Assembly: GCA_016714685.1 (NCBI GenBank)
Contig: JADKCH010000003.1
Coordinates: forward strand, 62,001 to 126,000
Length of the DNA stretch: 64,000 nucleotides
Direction: 5' to 3'
Source: Candidatus Geothrix odensensis
Lineage (GTDB): Bacteria; Acidobacteriota; Holophagae; Holophagales; Holophagaceae
The translations under genes and the position numbers were made by a program. Below are positions 22,549 through 31,618 of the stretch, piece after piece; position 1 is the first letter of the stretch; the number at the start of each line of letters is the position of its first letter. The notes beneath the pieces were generated by a model, which saw only the letters and a list, made by a program, of their open reading frames with translations, did no database searches and was not told the DNA's origin.

Positions 22549-23886
22549 ATGGATGCCTTCATGGAAATACCCGAGGCCAGGGTCCTCACGGATCCGGACG
22601 ACCTGGTGCCCTTCCTCGAGGACGAGTCCCATCTGCGGGGCGTCCCGCCCCTGGCGGTGGTGAAGCCCCACGGCCCCTCGGCCCTGCGCGAGCTGGTCCG
22701 CCGGGCCAAGGCGGAGGGTTTCGGGCTCGTGCCCCGGGGCGCCGGCACTGGCAAGGCTGGAGGCTGCCTCCCCACCGAACGCACTGTGGTGGTGGACTTC
22801 TCCGAGTGGCCCGGCGAGATCCAGGTGTCGCCCCAGGACCTCTGCCTCAGCGCCCCGGCCAGCGCGCCCCTCCGCGAGGTGAAGGCTGCCGCGGAAGGCC
22901 ACGGGCTCTTCTATCCGCCGGACCCGAACTCCTGGGAGAGCTGCGCCCTTGGGGGCACCCTGGCCACCAACGCTGGCGGTCCGAACGCCTGCAAGTACGG
23001 CATGACGCGGCACTGGGTCCTGGCCGTGGAAGCCCTGCTCGAGGATGGTGAACTCCACACCTTCGGCATCAGCAGCGTGAAGGCCAACGCCGGCCCCAGC
23101 CTGGGGCAGCTGCTCATCGGCAGCGAGGGCCTCTTCGGCTTCATCACCGGCGCCACCCTGCGACTCACACCCCTGCCCCGGGAGTTCACCACCCTCCTGC
23201 TGCCGGTGAAGCGCTGGGAGGACCTGCTGGATCTGCCGGGACGCCTCTGCGGCGCAGGCTACCTGCCCAGCGCCTTCGAGTTCTTCGATCCCGCCGTGCT
23301 GGCGGAACTGCGCGCCCACGGCCCCGAGGAGGCCCGGCGCCTGCCCGGCGAGGCCCTGGCCATCCTGGAGTTCGACGAGCGCGGTTGCACCTCGGAGCCC
23401 TTCCTCGACGGCCTGCTTGACCTGCTGGGTCCCCTGGCCGACGGCCTGGAGGTCGCCTCGGACGCGCGCCAGCGCCAGGGCATCTGGGCCGTCCGCCGCA
23501 TGACCAGCGTCTTCCTGAAGGAGCGTCATCCGAAGAAGGTCAGCGAGGACATCGTGGTGCCCCGCAGCCGCCTGCGCGAGTTCTTCGCGGGCGTCGAACG
23601 GCTGGGCATCCCCGCCGTCACCTACGGCCACCTGGGCGACGGCAACCTGCACACCAACCTGCTGGCCGCCGGCGAGACGGACCCCGCCACCCTGGACCGC
23701 CAGCTCATGGACCTGTTCCGCCTCGCGCTGAGCCTGGGCGGCACCCTCAGTGGTGAGCACGGCATCGGCCTGGCCAAGCGCAAAGCCTTCCTGGCCCTGG
23801 CTGACCCGGCCCACCTTCGAGCCCTGCGCACCCTCAAGCAGGCCCTGGATCCGCAGAACATCTTCAATCCGGGTAAGGTTTTGTAG
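22549..23886 (+). CDS. FAD-binding oxidase of the GlcD/D-lactate dehydrogenase family
   Basis: This 445-residue flavoprotein has the PCMH-type FAD domain (GFGLVPRGAGTGKAGGCLP, then PPDPNSWESCALGGTLATNAGGPNACKYG) and the C-terminal cap with YGHLGDGNLHTNLL and GTLSGEHGIGLAKR. Members oxidise D-2-hydroxy acids such as glycolate or D-lactate at the inner face of the membrane. Partners GlcE/GlcF are absent nearby, so the substrate and electron acceptor are open. It diverges from the sensor kinase with 46 bp between them. Confidence 0.87.
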   Translation: MDAFMEIPEARVLTDPDDLVPFLEDESHLRGVPPLAVVKPHGPSALRELVRRAKAEGFGLVPRGAGTGKAGGCLPTERTVVVDFSEWPGEIQVSPQDLCLSAPASAPLREVKAAAEGHGLFYPPDPNSWESCALGGTLATNAGGPNACKYGMTRHWVLAVEALLEDGELHTFGISSVKANAGPSLGQLLIGSEGLFGFITGATLRLTPLPREFTTLLLPVKRWEDLLDLPGRLCGAGYLPSAFEFFDPAVLAELRAHGPEEARRLPGEALAILEFDERGCTSEPFLDGLLDLLGPLADGLEVASDARQRQGIWAVRRMTSVFLKERHPKKVSEDIVVPRSRLREFFAGVERLGIPAVTYGHLGDGNLHTNLLAAGETDPATLDRQLMDLFRLALSLGGTLSGEHGIGLAKRKAFLALADPAHLRALRTLKQALDPQNIFNPGKVL

Positions 23887-23892
23887 CTGCGC

Positions 23893-23921
23893 TTGGTCTA
23901 AAGTCCAATTTTTTATATAGA
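23893..23921 (+). promoter_or_regulatory. Promoter of the ABC-AttH operon
   Basis: TTGGTC (23893-23898), a 17-bp AT-rich spacer and TATAGA (23916-23921) form a good sigma-70-type promoter 46 bp before the ATPase gene. Confidence 0.6.
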
Positions 23922-23966
23922 CATTTTTGACCCCAGCCCCCACCTTCAAACGTGTCGAGGTGAAGC

Positions 23967-24635
23967 ATGCAGGTGCTCCAGGCCCAGGGGGTCGGCAGGC
24001 GGTTCGGAGCCCGCTGGGTCATCCGCGGCCTGGATATGGTCCTGGAGGCCGGAGAGAGGGTTGCCCTCCTGGGGCCCTCCGGCTGCGGCAAGACCACCCT
24101 CTTGAATGTGCTGGGCGGCCTGGACCGCCCCGATGAAGGCAGGGTCCTGCTGGAAGGCGAGGCTCTCGATCAGGCCAGCCCGTCCCGCCTCGCGGCGCTG
24201 CGGCGCACGCGGCTGGGCACCATTTTCCAGTTCTTCCACCTGATCCCCACCCTCACGGCCGGGGAGAACATCGAGCTGCCCCTGCGGATGCTGGCCTGGC
24301 CCGAGGCGGCGATCCAGGAACGCTGCGCGACGCTCATCCAGGCGGTGGGGCTGGAGCACCGCGCTGCCGCCTGGCCCGCCGAACTGTCGGGTGGAGAGAT
24401 GCAGCGGGTGGCCGTGGCCCGGGCGCTGGCGGCGCGGCCCGCCGTGCTGCTGGCCGACGAGCCCACCGGGAACCTCGACCGCGCCTCGGGGCGGGCGGTG
24501 CTCGCCCTGCTCGCCGAGCTGACCGAACGCGAGGGCTCAGCCCTCGTGATGGTCACGCATTCCGAGGCCGCCGCCGGAATCTGCCACCGGGTGCTGCGCA
24601 TGGAGGACGGCCAGTTCCTGGGCGGCCCGGCGTGA
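23967..24635 (+). CDS. ABC transporter ATPase (LolD/MacB type)
   Basis: This 222-residue ATPase has Walker A GPSGCGKTT, the Q-loop region QFFHLIPTLTAGENIELPL, signature LSGGEMQRVAVARAL, Walker B VLLADEPTGNLD and the switch His in VTHSE. The PTGNLD form is typical of ATPases that serve FtsX-type permeases. It heads an operon with the permease (GTGA overlap) and an AttH-like protein. The set is probably involved in envelope lipid or lipoprotein handling. Confidence 0.93.
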   Translation: MQVLQAQGVGRRFGARWVIRGLDMVLEAGERVALLGPSGCGKTTLLNVLGGLDRPDEGRVLLEGEALDQASPSRLAALRRTRLGTIFQFFHLIPTLTAGENIELPLRMLAWPEAAIQERCATLIQAVGLEHRAAAWPAELSGGEMQRVAVARALAARPAVLLADEPTGNLDRASGRAVLALLAELTEREGSALVMVTHSEAAAGICHRVLRMEDGQFLGGPA

Positions 24636-27199
24636 CCTGGCTGTCCCGCCGCCTGGTGATCCGGGCCCTGCTGCGGGAGTGGGGCCGGGCGCTGCTCACC
24701 CTGCTCACGGTGGCCCTGGGCGTGGCGGTCTTCCTCTCCATCCGCCTGGCCAACCGCGCCGCCGTGGCCAGCTTCGAGCAGTTCACCCAGGGCGTGGGCC
24801 AGGGCTCCGACCTGGTCCTGCGGGCCGAGGCGGGCCCCCTGCAGGAGGCCCGGCTGCCGGCGATGCGGCCCCTGCTGGCCTGGGGGTGGATGCGGCCGGT
24901 GATTGAGGGCAGCTTCGCCCGGAAGGACACACTGGAGGGCTTCCAGCTCATGGGTCTGGACCTGGTGGGCCTGGGCGCCGCCGCGCCTGACACCGCCCCG
25001 GCCGCGCCGGACGCAGGCCCCAGGGATCGCACCACCGCGGACTTCTACCGAGTCATCCAGGATCCGCTGGCCGTGCTCATCTCCGCGACCCTTGCCGCCG
25101 ATGGGCTGCCGCCGGGTTCGGTGTTGGAGGGCTTCGTCCAGGACCGTCCCGTGCAGCTGCGCGTGGCGGGCATCCTCCCCGATGCGCCCAACCGGCCTCG
25201 GCTGCAGCGGAACCTCCTGGTCATGGACCTGCCGGCCGCTCAGGGCCTGCTGGCCCGCGAGGGCGAGCTGGATCGCGTGGAATGGGGCCTGCGCGCCGGC
25301 GTCCGGCTGGCGGAACTGGAAGTCCAGGCGCGGCGCCTGTTGACCCCGGGCCTCGTGCTGGAGCCCCCCGAGCAGCGGGCCGAGAGCGGCCGCACCATGA
25401 CCGCCGCCTTCCGGTTCAACCTCACCATCCTGAGCCTCATCGCCCTGGCCGTGGGGGCCTACCTCCTGTTCCAGGCCTTCGACGCCTCCGTCAACCAGCG
25501 CCGCGAAACCTGGGCCACGCTGCGGGCGCTGGGCCAGCCCCCGGCGGCGCTCCTGCGGCTGGTGCTGGGCGAGGCGGCCCTGCTGGGGGTGCTGGGCAGC
25601 CTGCTGGGCCTGGGGCTGGGCTGGCTGCTGGCCCAGGGCAGCGTGCGGGCCGTGAGCCAGACCGTGAACGCCCTCTACGGGGCCAGCGCGGCCCGCAGCG
25701 CGGGGCTCCACGGGGGCGAGGCCGCCGGGGCCCTGCTCTTCGGCAGCCTGGCCTGCCTGGTGGCAGCCTGGGTGCCCGCCCGCCGCGCCGCCCGCACGCC
25801 CCCCGTGCAGCTGCTGGCGCGGGAGGGCGGTCCCCTGCCGGTGGCGACGCTCCGCCTGGGCCTCGCGGGCGGTTTCACTCTGCTGGTGGGCCTGGCCCTG
25901 GCGTATGGCATCCGCCTCGCTCCCGGCGGGGCCTGGCATGCCTACGGCGGCTCGGTGCTGGTGCTGGTGGGCGGCTCCCTCGTGGCGGTGGCGCTCCTGC
26001 CGCTGCTGGGGCTGCCGGGGCGCTCCACGCGCCAGTGGCAGCTGCGGCTGGCCCTGCGGCCCCTCCTCCGTCCCACCAGCCGCCACGGGTTCGCTGCCGC
26101 GGCGCTGGCCGTGGCCGTGGGCATGACCACGGGCATGGGGGTGATGGTGCAGAGCTTTGAGCGGACGGTGCTCGCCTGGATCGGCAGCAGCCTCCAGGCC
26201 GATCTCTATATCGCGCCGGTGGGCGCCGCCGGGGCCGCCAGCCAGCACCGCCTGAGCCCCGAGACCGCCGATGCCGTGGCCGGAGACGCCGCCGTCGCGG
26301 CCGCGGACCGCTTCCAGATGCTGCCCATCACCTTCCGCGGCCGGCCCACCTTCCTGGGAGCGGGCGACATGGCCATCCAGGCCGCGCGGGGCGGGCTGAT
26401 CCTGGCGGCGGGCGGGCCCTTCCCGGCGCCTCTCCTGGCGATGCGCAGGGGCGGCGCGGCAGATCCCGGCGTGCTCGCCTCGGAGACCTTCGCCCGGCAC
26501 TTCGGCGTGCGGGTGGGGGAGGCGCTCGACCTGCCCACCCCCGCGGGCACACGGCGCGTCACCGTGCGGGGCATCCTCGCCGACTATGGCAACGAGCGGG
26601 GCAGCCTGATCCTGGACCGGCCGGTCTTCCTGGCCTGGTTCCAGGATGCGCGCGTGGCGAGCCTGGCCCTGTACCTGAAGCCGGGCGAATCCGCCGAGGC
26701 CGTGGCCACGCGGCTCCGCGGACAGCATCCGGGCCTGCAGGTCCGCAGCAATGGCTCACTGCGGGCCCAGGTGACCACCATCTTCCATCAGACCTTCGCG
26801 ATCACGTACGCCCTGGAAGCCATCGGCCTGGTGGTGGCGACCCTGGGCCTCGCCCAGGGGCTGACGGGGCTGGCCCTGGCCCGGCGGGGGGAGATCTGGT
26901 CCCTGCGGGCCCTCGGGGCCACGCAAGGCGACCTCACGCGCATCCTGCTGCTCGAGGGTCTGGGAGTGGCCTTGGCCGGGCTGGTGGCGGGCCTGGGGCT
27001 GGGCCTCCTGCTCTCCCGCATCCTCGTCGACGTGCTGAATCCCCAGGTCTTCGGCTGGACCCTGGGCTTCCATGTGCCCGGGGGCTTCCTGGCCCTGGTG
27101 GCCCTGGTGACCCTGGGGGCGGCGGCCCTGGCCCTGCTGCCGACGGCGCGCTGGGGCGCGCGGCTCGGGGCCGACCGGGAAGCGGAGGAGGGCGCATGA
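24632..27199 (+). CDS. FtsX-family ABC permease
   Basis: This 855-residue permease begins with GTG overlapping the ATPase stop (GTGA). It has an N-terminal span (LLTLLTVALGVAVFLSI), a large periplasmic domain, three spans (about residues 260-390), further spans in the middle, a second periplasmic domain and three C-terminal spans, which is the duplicated FtsX/MacB-like layout of long lipoprotein-type permeases. The cargo is not known. The AttH-like protein that follows (ATGA overlap) is a constant partner of this permease type in other bacteria. Confidence 0.9.
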   Translation: MTWLSRRLVIRALLREWGRALLTLLTVALGVAVFLSIRLANRAAVASFEQFTQGVGQGSDLVLRAEAGPLQEARLPAMRPLLAWGWMRPVIEGSFARKDTLEGFQLMGLDLVGLGAAAPDTAPAAPDAGPRDRTTADFYRVIQDPLAVLISATLAADGLPPGSVLEGFVQDRPVQLRVAGILPDAPNRPRLQRNLLVMDLPAAQGLLAREGELDRVEWGLRAGVRLAELEVQARRLLTPGLVLEPPEQRAESGRTMTAAFRFNLTILSLIALAVGAYLLFQAFDASVNQRRETWATLRALGQPPAALLRLVLGEAALLGVLGSLLGLGLGWLLAQGSVRAVSQTVNALYGASAARSAGLHGGEAAGALLFGSLACLVAAWVPARRAARTPPVQLLAREGGPLPVATLRLGLAGGFTLLVGLALAYGIRLAPGGAWHAYGGSVLVLVGGSLVAVALLPLLGLPGRSTRQWQLRLALRPLLRPTSRHGFAAAALAVAVGMTTGMGVMVQSFERTVLAWIGSSLQADLYIAPVGAAGAASQHRLSPETADAVAGDAAVAAADRFQMLPITFRGRPTFLGAGDMAIQAARGGLILAAGGPFPAPLLAMRRGGAADPGVLASETFARHFGVRVGEALDLPTPAGTRRVTVRGILADYGNERGSLILDRPVFLAWFQDARVASLALYLKPGESAEAVATRLRGQHPGLQVRSNGSLRAQVTTIFHQTFAITYALEAIGLVVATLGLAQGLTGLALARRGEIWSLRALGATQGDLTRILLLEGLGVALAGLVAGLGLGLLLSRILVDVLNPQVFGWTLGFHVPGGFLALVALVTLGAAALALLPTARWGARLGADREAEEGA

Positions 27200-28281
27200 G
27201 GACGCTGCTGATGGCCCTGCTCACCCTGGCGGCCCTCGCGGCCCCGCCCCCCGGGCCGGAGGCCTTCGCCATGGCGCGCCCCGGCTACGCCTTCACGTTC
27301 CCCCGCGACCACGGCAGCCACCCCGCCTTCCGCACCGAGTGGTGGTACTTCACGGGCCACCTCTGGACGGCGGATGGCACCCGCCGGTTCGGCTACCAGC
27401 TCACCTTCTTCCGCCAGGCCAGCCCGCCCTCGCCGTGGAAGGGGCTGCCGGCCTGGCGCAGCGATCAGCTCCACCTGGCCCACGCCGCCCTCACCGATGA
27501 AGCCGGCCGGCGCATCCTGGTAGACGAACGGCTGGATCGCGCCGGACTGCTGGCGGGCGCTTCCGAAACCGGGCTGGAGGTCTTCCAGCAGGATTGGACC
27601 GTGGCACAGGACGCCTCGGGCATCCTCCAGCTCCACATGACCGTGCGGGGGGCCACCCTGGACCTCACCCTGAAGGCGACCACCCCACCGGTGATCTTCG
27701 GGGAGGACGGCGTGAGCCGGAAGGGCGCCGATCCCAGCGCCGCCAGCCACTACATCACCTTCCCCCGCCTGCAGGCCCAGGGCAGCCTCCGCCTGCCTGA
27801 AGGCGACACCCTCGCCGTCCAGGGCCTGGGCTGGATGGATCATGAATTCAGCTCCAACCAGCTTTCCCCGGACCAGGTGGGTTGGGACTGGGCGGGCATC
27901 CAGCTTCGGGATGGGCGGAGTTTCATGGTCTACCGTCTGCGGCGCGGGGATGGCAGCCAAGATCCTTTCTCCACGCTCGCGGAGGTGGATGCGCGGGGCC
28001 GTATCCGCCGGAGCACCGGGACTTTCACGCTGGCCGCAGGCGGGTCATGGCGCAGTCCCGCCAGCGGCGCCACCTATCCGCTGCCGCTGCGGCTGGAAGC
28101 CTGGGGCGAGTCGTTCTCGCTCGTACCCATCCTGCTGGACCAGGAGCTGCGCACGGGCCGCAGCACCGGCATCACCTACTGGGAGGGCGCCTGTCGGGTG
28201 CTCGATGGCGCTGGCCGCGAAGTGGGCGAGGCCTACGTGGAGCTCACCGGCTACGCCCATTCCCTGAAGGGGCGATTCTGA
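27196..28281 (+). CDS. AttH/CrtC-like lipocalin-domain protein
   Basis: This 361-residue exported protein has a signal peptide (residues 1-16, ending LAALAAP) and the AttH signature HPAFRTEWWYFTGHL near residue 47, GYQLTFFRQA, then GLGWMDHEFSSNQL near 211. The family has two lipocalin-like beta-barrels and includes carotenoid 1,2-hydratase, but most operon-linked members are of unknown function, probably binding a lipid-like ligand in the periplasm. It is translationally coupled to the permease, so it should be the periplasmic partner of that ABC system. Confidence 0.85.
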   Translation: MRTLLMALLTLAALAAPPPGPEAFAMARPGYAFTFPRDHGSHPAFRTEWWYFTGHLWTADGTRRFGYQLTFFRQASPPSPWKGLPAWRSDQLHLAHAALTDEAGRRILVDERLDRAGLLAGASETGLEVFQQDWTVAQDASGILQLHMTVRGATLDLTLKATTPPVIFGEDGVSRKGADPSAASHYITFPRLQAQGSLRLPEGDTLAVQGLGWMDHEFSSNQLSPDQVGWDWAGIQLRDGRSFMVYRLRRGDGSQDPFSTLAEVDARGRIRRSTGTFTLAAGGSWRSPASGATYPLPLRLEAWGESFSLVPILLDQELRTGRSTGITYWEGACRVLDGAGREVGEAYVELTGYAHSLKGRF

Positions 28282-28356
28282 GGGAGGTCCCGGGCAGGCC
28301 CTCGGCGCGGCTGGCGGGCCGTCGACAGGCAGCACCCGAGCCGGGAGCGGCACCCC

Positions 28357-29529
28357 TCACATGGCCAGGCAGGCCTTCCACCGGGCGAAGCGCTCGGGAT
28401 CATTCAGCACATGGGGATGCAGACCCCACCGTCCATCGGCGAAGATGCCCGCGGTCTTGCCTCCGCCATGGCGGGCATCCGCCAGGTGCAGCGCGGCGGA
28501 CAGCGGGAAGCCCTCGCCTCCCGAGGGTGGCGCGTGGTGTTCCCGCACGGGGCGGCAGAAGGAAGGCGGCAGGCCCCAGAGGCTGAGGAGGTGCGCGCCG
28601 ACCTGGGCGTGGTCCACGCCGTAGGTGTCGTGCTCAAGCACCGCCAATGGCGTGCGGCTCGTCTGCGCCTGCTCGAGGATGGCCCGGTAGCGACCCGCCG
28701 GATCCGTGGCCAGCACCACCAGCCCGATGTCGTGCAGCAGCCCCGCGGAGAAGGCGAGGTCGGCGAGCTGTGTCTCGCCTTCGAGCACCACCAGCTTGCG
28801 GACCCCCGTGGCCACCTCGAAGGAATGGAACCAAAGCTTCTCCAGGTCCAGCCCCTGGGGGCGCGGGGAGTCGGCGCCGGAGATGATCCCCCGGAACAGC
28901 ACCAGGGAACGCAGCGAGTCCACGCCCAGCATGGCCACCGCCCGGCCCAGCTCCGCCACGGGCCGATCCGAGGCGCAATGGACCGAGTTGGCCAGCTTCA
29001 GCACCTGACTGGCCACGCCGAGATCCCTGCGGATGAGGCGGGCCACCTCGTTCATGCCCGCGTCTTCGCGCTGGAGCAGCGCCACCAGCTCGGAGTAGAG
29101 GCTCGGCAGGCTCGGAATGCGGCCCAGGCCACCCACGAAGGCACGGATCGCCCGGACATTCGTCTCGTCGTCCTCAATGTCGAGGCTCTCCACCACACCC
29201 AGGAGGAAGTCGGGCTCCAGGGGCTTGAGGAAGAGCCGGTGCAGGGCCCCTTCCGCCGGCTCCTGCCCCTCGGCCAGAGGCGAGTCCGCCAGCGCGATGC
29301 GCACGGCGCCAGGCTGGAGGTCCCGAACCTGGTGGATGAAGTCGACGCCCGCCATGTCCGGCAGCCCCAGGTCCACGATCACGATGTCCACAGGGTCCCG
29401 GGCCAGTACCTGGACCGCCTCGGCCCCGGTCTGGGCCAGGAGGACCTCCCAGGCGCGGTGGCGCTTCCAGAAAGCGCGCCGGATCGCCTGGAGCAGGTCC
29501 CCATCACCATCCACCACCAGGATCCGCAT
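28357..29529 (-). CDS. Response regulator with HDOD domain
   Basis: This 390-residue protein joins a receiver domain (MRILVVDGDGDLLQAI; phosphorylated Asp in DIVIVDLGLPDM near residue 53) to an HDOD domain (about 130-340; LGRIPSLPSLYSELVALL, LLHDIGLVVLA). HDOD proteins are HD-like signalling modules without confirmed enzymatic activity that act in motility, competence or stress control. No kinase is adjacent; the hybrid kinase 6 kb away is one candidate partner. AGAGG lies 7 nt before the start. Confidence 0.88.
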   Translation of the reverse strand: MRILVVDGDGDLLQAIRRAFWKRHRAWEVLLAQTGAEAVQVLARDPVDIVIVDLGLPDMAGVDFIHQVRDLQPGAVRIALADSPLAEGQEPAEGALHRLFLKPLEPDFLLGVVESLDIEDDETNVRAIRAFVGGLGRIPSLPSLYSELVALLQREDAGMNEVARLIRRDLGVASQVLKLANSVHCASDRPVAELGRAVAMLGVDSLRSLVLFRGIISGADSPRPQGLDLEKLWFHSFEVATGVRKLVVLEGETQLADLAFSAGLLHDIGLVVLATDPAGRYRAILEQAQTSRTPLAVLEHDTYGVDHAQVGAHLLSLWGLPPSFCRPVREHHAPPSGGEGFPLSAALHLADARHGGGKTAGIFADGRWGLHPHVLNDPERFARWKACLAM

Positions 29530-29646
29530 CCTCGATTCCTCTCAGACCCCCTCATCGGCTGGGCCGGACCAAAGGTGGAATCCCGTGCGGGGGGCCCCGG
29601 CTGGGCGCGTTTCCAGGCAGAATCAACCTCTGCTCCGGGAGTCGCC

Positions 29647-30306
29647 ATGCCCTCCACCCGTTCCCTCCTCCTCGGCCACCGGGGGCTCTCCTCGAAGCAC
29701 CTGGAGAACAGCCTCGAGGCCTTCCGCGCGGCCCTGGCCGCGGGCATGGATGGCTTCGAGCTGGACGTGCAGCCCACGCGTGATGGCGTCTGCCTGGTAC
29801 TTCACGACGAGGACCTGTCCCGCACGGCCAACGGCTCCGGCCTGCTGCGCCAGATGAAGGCCGCGGAGCTGCCCCCCCTGAAGAACGGCGAAGCCCTGCC
29901 CCGCCTGGCGGACGCGCTGGAACTGCCCGCCAAGCTCATCAACGTCGAGCTCAAGGGCGAGCCTGGCTGGCAGCAGGCCCTGGCCACCGTGGAGGCCGCC
30001 GAGGCCCTGGAGCGCGTGCTCTTCAGCAGCTTCGAGCACAGTGAGGTGCTGCAGCTGTGGGCCGCCTGCGAGACCGCCCGCTGCGGCTTCCTCTGGGAGA
30101 CCGACGAGGCCCTGGACCTCACGGCGGAGGAGCTGGCCGACCTGCCCGGGGCCCTCTGGTTCCACCCGCCCTTGAAGGCCGTGAAGGCCCGGCCCGAGCT
30201 GTGGGCGCCCTATGCCGACCGCCTGGCTCTGTGGGGGATGAAGACGGCCGCTGAAGCCAGGGACCTGCCATTCATCCCGGCCGTGCTCATCACGGATGGG
30301 CTCTGA
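29647..30306 (+). CDS. ugpQ: Glycerophosphodiester phosphodiesterase (UgpQ-like)
   Basis: This 219-residue TIM-barrel enzyme should hydrolyse glycerophosphodiesters to glycerol-3-phosphate and an alcohol. GHRGLSSKHLENSLEAFRAAL holds the catalytic HRG and the N-E-N type metal site; GFELDVQPTRDGVCLVLHDEDL contains the second metal residues E-D and the catalytic His. It has no signal peptide, so it acts in the cytoplasm. Its start at 29647 has GGGAG upstream. It is convergent with thrC. Confidence 0.88.
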   Translation: MPSTRSLLLGHRGLSSKHLENSLEAFRAALAAGMDGFELDVQPTRDGVCLVLHDEDLSRTANGSGLLRQMKAAELPPLKNGEALPRLADALELPAKLINVELKGEPGWQQALATVEAAEALERVLFSSFEHSEVLQLWAACETARCGFLWETDEALDLTAEELADLPGALWFHPPLKAVKARPELWAPYADRLALWGMKTAAEARDLPFIPAVLITDGL

Positions 30307-30349
30307 CCCGGGTGACACCGCCCCAACGGCTTACTGGCCGGATGGGCCT

Positions 30350-31618
30350 TCAGAGCAGCCTCCTCCGCAGCGCCCCCTGATCCGCAGCCAGGGGTTCGTT
30401 GAGCAGCGGCAGTTCCAGCAGGTCGCTGAGCGACTTCGGCAGGGGAATGTCGCGGCCCAGGGCCGGGGCCAGGGCCTCGCGGAACTTGGCGGGGTGGGCG
30501 GTGGCGAGGAAGACGCCCCGCTCGCCCTGGCGCAGGTTGGTCTGCAGAACGCGGCACGCCACGGCGCCATGGGGATCAGCCAGGTAGCCGGCGCGATCCA
30601 GGTCGATGACGACCCGTTCCGTCTCTGCATCGGTGCAGCTGCCCCAGCGCAGGGCGGCGGCCATGGCCTCGTGGTCGCCGCCGAACAGCGCGAAGATGCG
30701 CTCCCAGTTGCTGGGTGAGCCCACGTCCATGGCGTTGGACAGCGTGGCCACGGAGGCCTTGGGCTGGTACACGCCGGTGTCGAGGTAATCCGGCACCACG
30801 CGGTTGGCGTTGGTGGCGGCCACGAAGGCGGCGATCGGCGCGCCCATCCGCTGCGCCCAGAGCCCCGCCGTGAGGTTGCCGAAGTTGCCGCTGGGCACGG
30901 CGACCACCAGGGGCGCGTCACCTTCAACCTGCGCGGCGGCCTCGAAGTAGTAGAGCGTCTGTGCCAGGAGCCGCGCGATGTTGATGCTGTTGGCGGAGGT
31001 CAGGCCCAGGCGCACCACCAGCTCCGCATCCTCGAAGGCGCCCTTCACCAGCCGCTGGCAGTCGTCGAAGGCGCCGTCCACGGCCAGCGCCAGCACATTG
31101 CCGCCGCAGGTGGCGAACTGGCGCTCCTGCAGGGGCGACACGCGACCGGCTGGATAGAGCACCACCACCTGCACGCCGGGCAGGCCGTGGAAGGCACTGG
31201 CCACGGCGGCGCCGGTGTCGCCGGAGGTGGCGGTCAGCACCGTGCGGCGCTGGCCTTCAGCACCCAGCGCCAGCACCCGGGCCAGGAAGCGCGCACCGAA
31301 ATCCTTGAAGGCCAGGGTGGGCCCGTGGAAGAGCTCCAGGGCACCGATTCGCCCATCCACCGGCACCAGCGGCGCGGGGAAGGTGAAGGCGGAGCGAGCC
31401 AGCTGCTCGACCACGGCGCGGGAGAACTCGTCACCCAGCAGGCGGTGGAGGATCTCCGCCGAACGGGTGGCGAAGTCCAGCCTGAGCAGATCGGGCACAT
31501 CCGCGAACCGCGGGATCGCCACCGGCACGAAGAGGCCGCCATCGGGCGCGAGCCCCGCCTGGGCGGCCTCCACGAAGGTGGCGCCAAGCTCGGGGGTGCG
31601 GGTGCTGACCAGTCTCAT
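30350..31618 (-). CDS. thrC: Threonine synthase
   Basis: This 422-residue PLP enzyme makes threonine from O-phosphohomoserine. MRLVSTR at the start, LFHGPTLAFKDFGARFLARVL near residue 95 (Schiff-base Lys), TATSGDTGAAVASAF and VPSGNFGNLTAGLWA are family signatures of the E. coli type. The ATG overlaps the thrB stop (ATGA), so it is the third gene of thrABC, controlled by the attenuator at 35128-35234. Confidence 0.96.
   Translation of the reverse strand: MRLVSTRTPELGATFVEAAQAGLAPDGGLFVPVAIPRFADVPDLLRLDFATRSAEILHRLLGDEFSRAVVEQLARSAFTFPAPLVPVDGRIGALELFHGPTLAFKDFGARFLARVLALGAEGQRRTVLTATSGDTGAAVASAFHGLPGVQVVVLYPAGRVSPLQERQFATCGGNVLALAVDGAFDDCQRLVKGAFEDAELVVRLGLTSANSINIARLLAQTLYYFEAAAQVEGDAPLVVAVPSGNFGNLTAGLWAQRMGAPIAAFVAATNANRVVPDYLDTGVYQPKASVATLSNAMDVGSPSNWERIFALFGGDHEAMAAALRWGSCTDAETERVVIDLDRAGYLADPHGAVACRVLQTNLRQGERGVFLATAHPAKFREALAPALGRDIPLPKSLSDLLELPLLNEPLAADQGALRRRLL

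Noticed and set aside
20202..23051. A 949-codon plus-strand frame over the sensor kinase
   Set aside because: The kinase on the minus strand has complete HisKA, HATPase and receiver motifs; the opposing frame has none and also runs into the GlcD-like gene.
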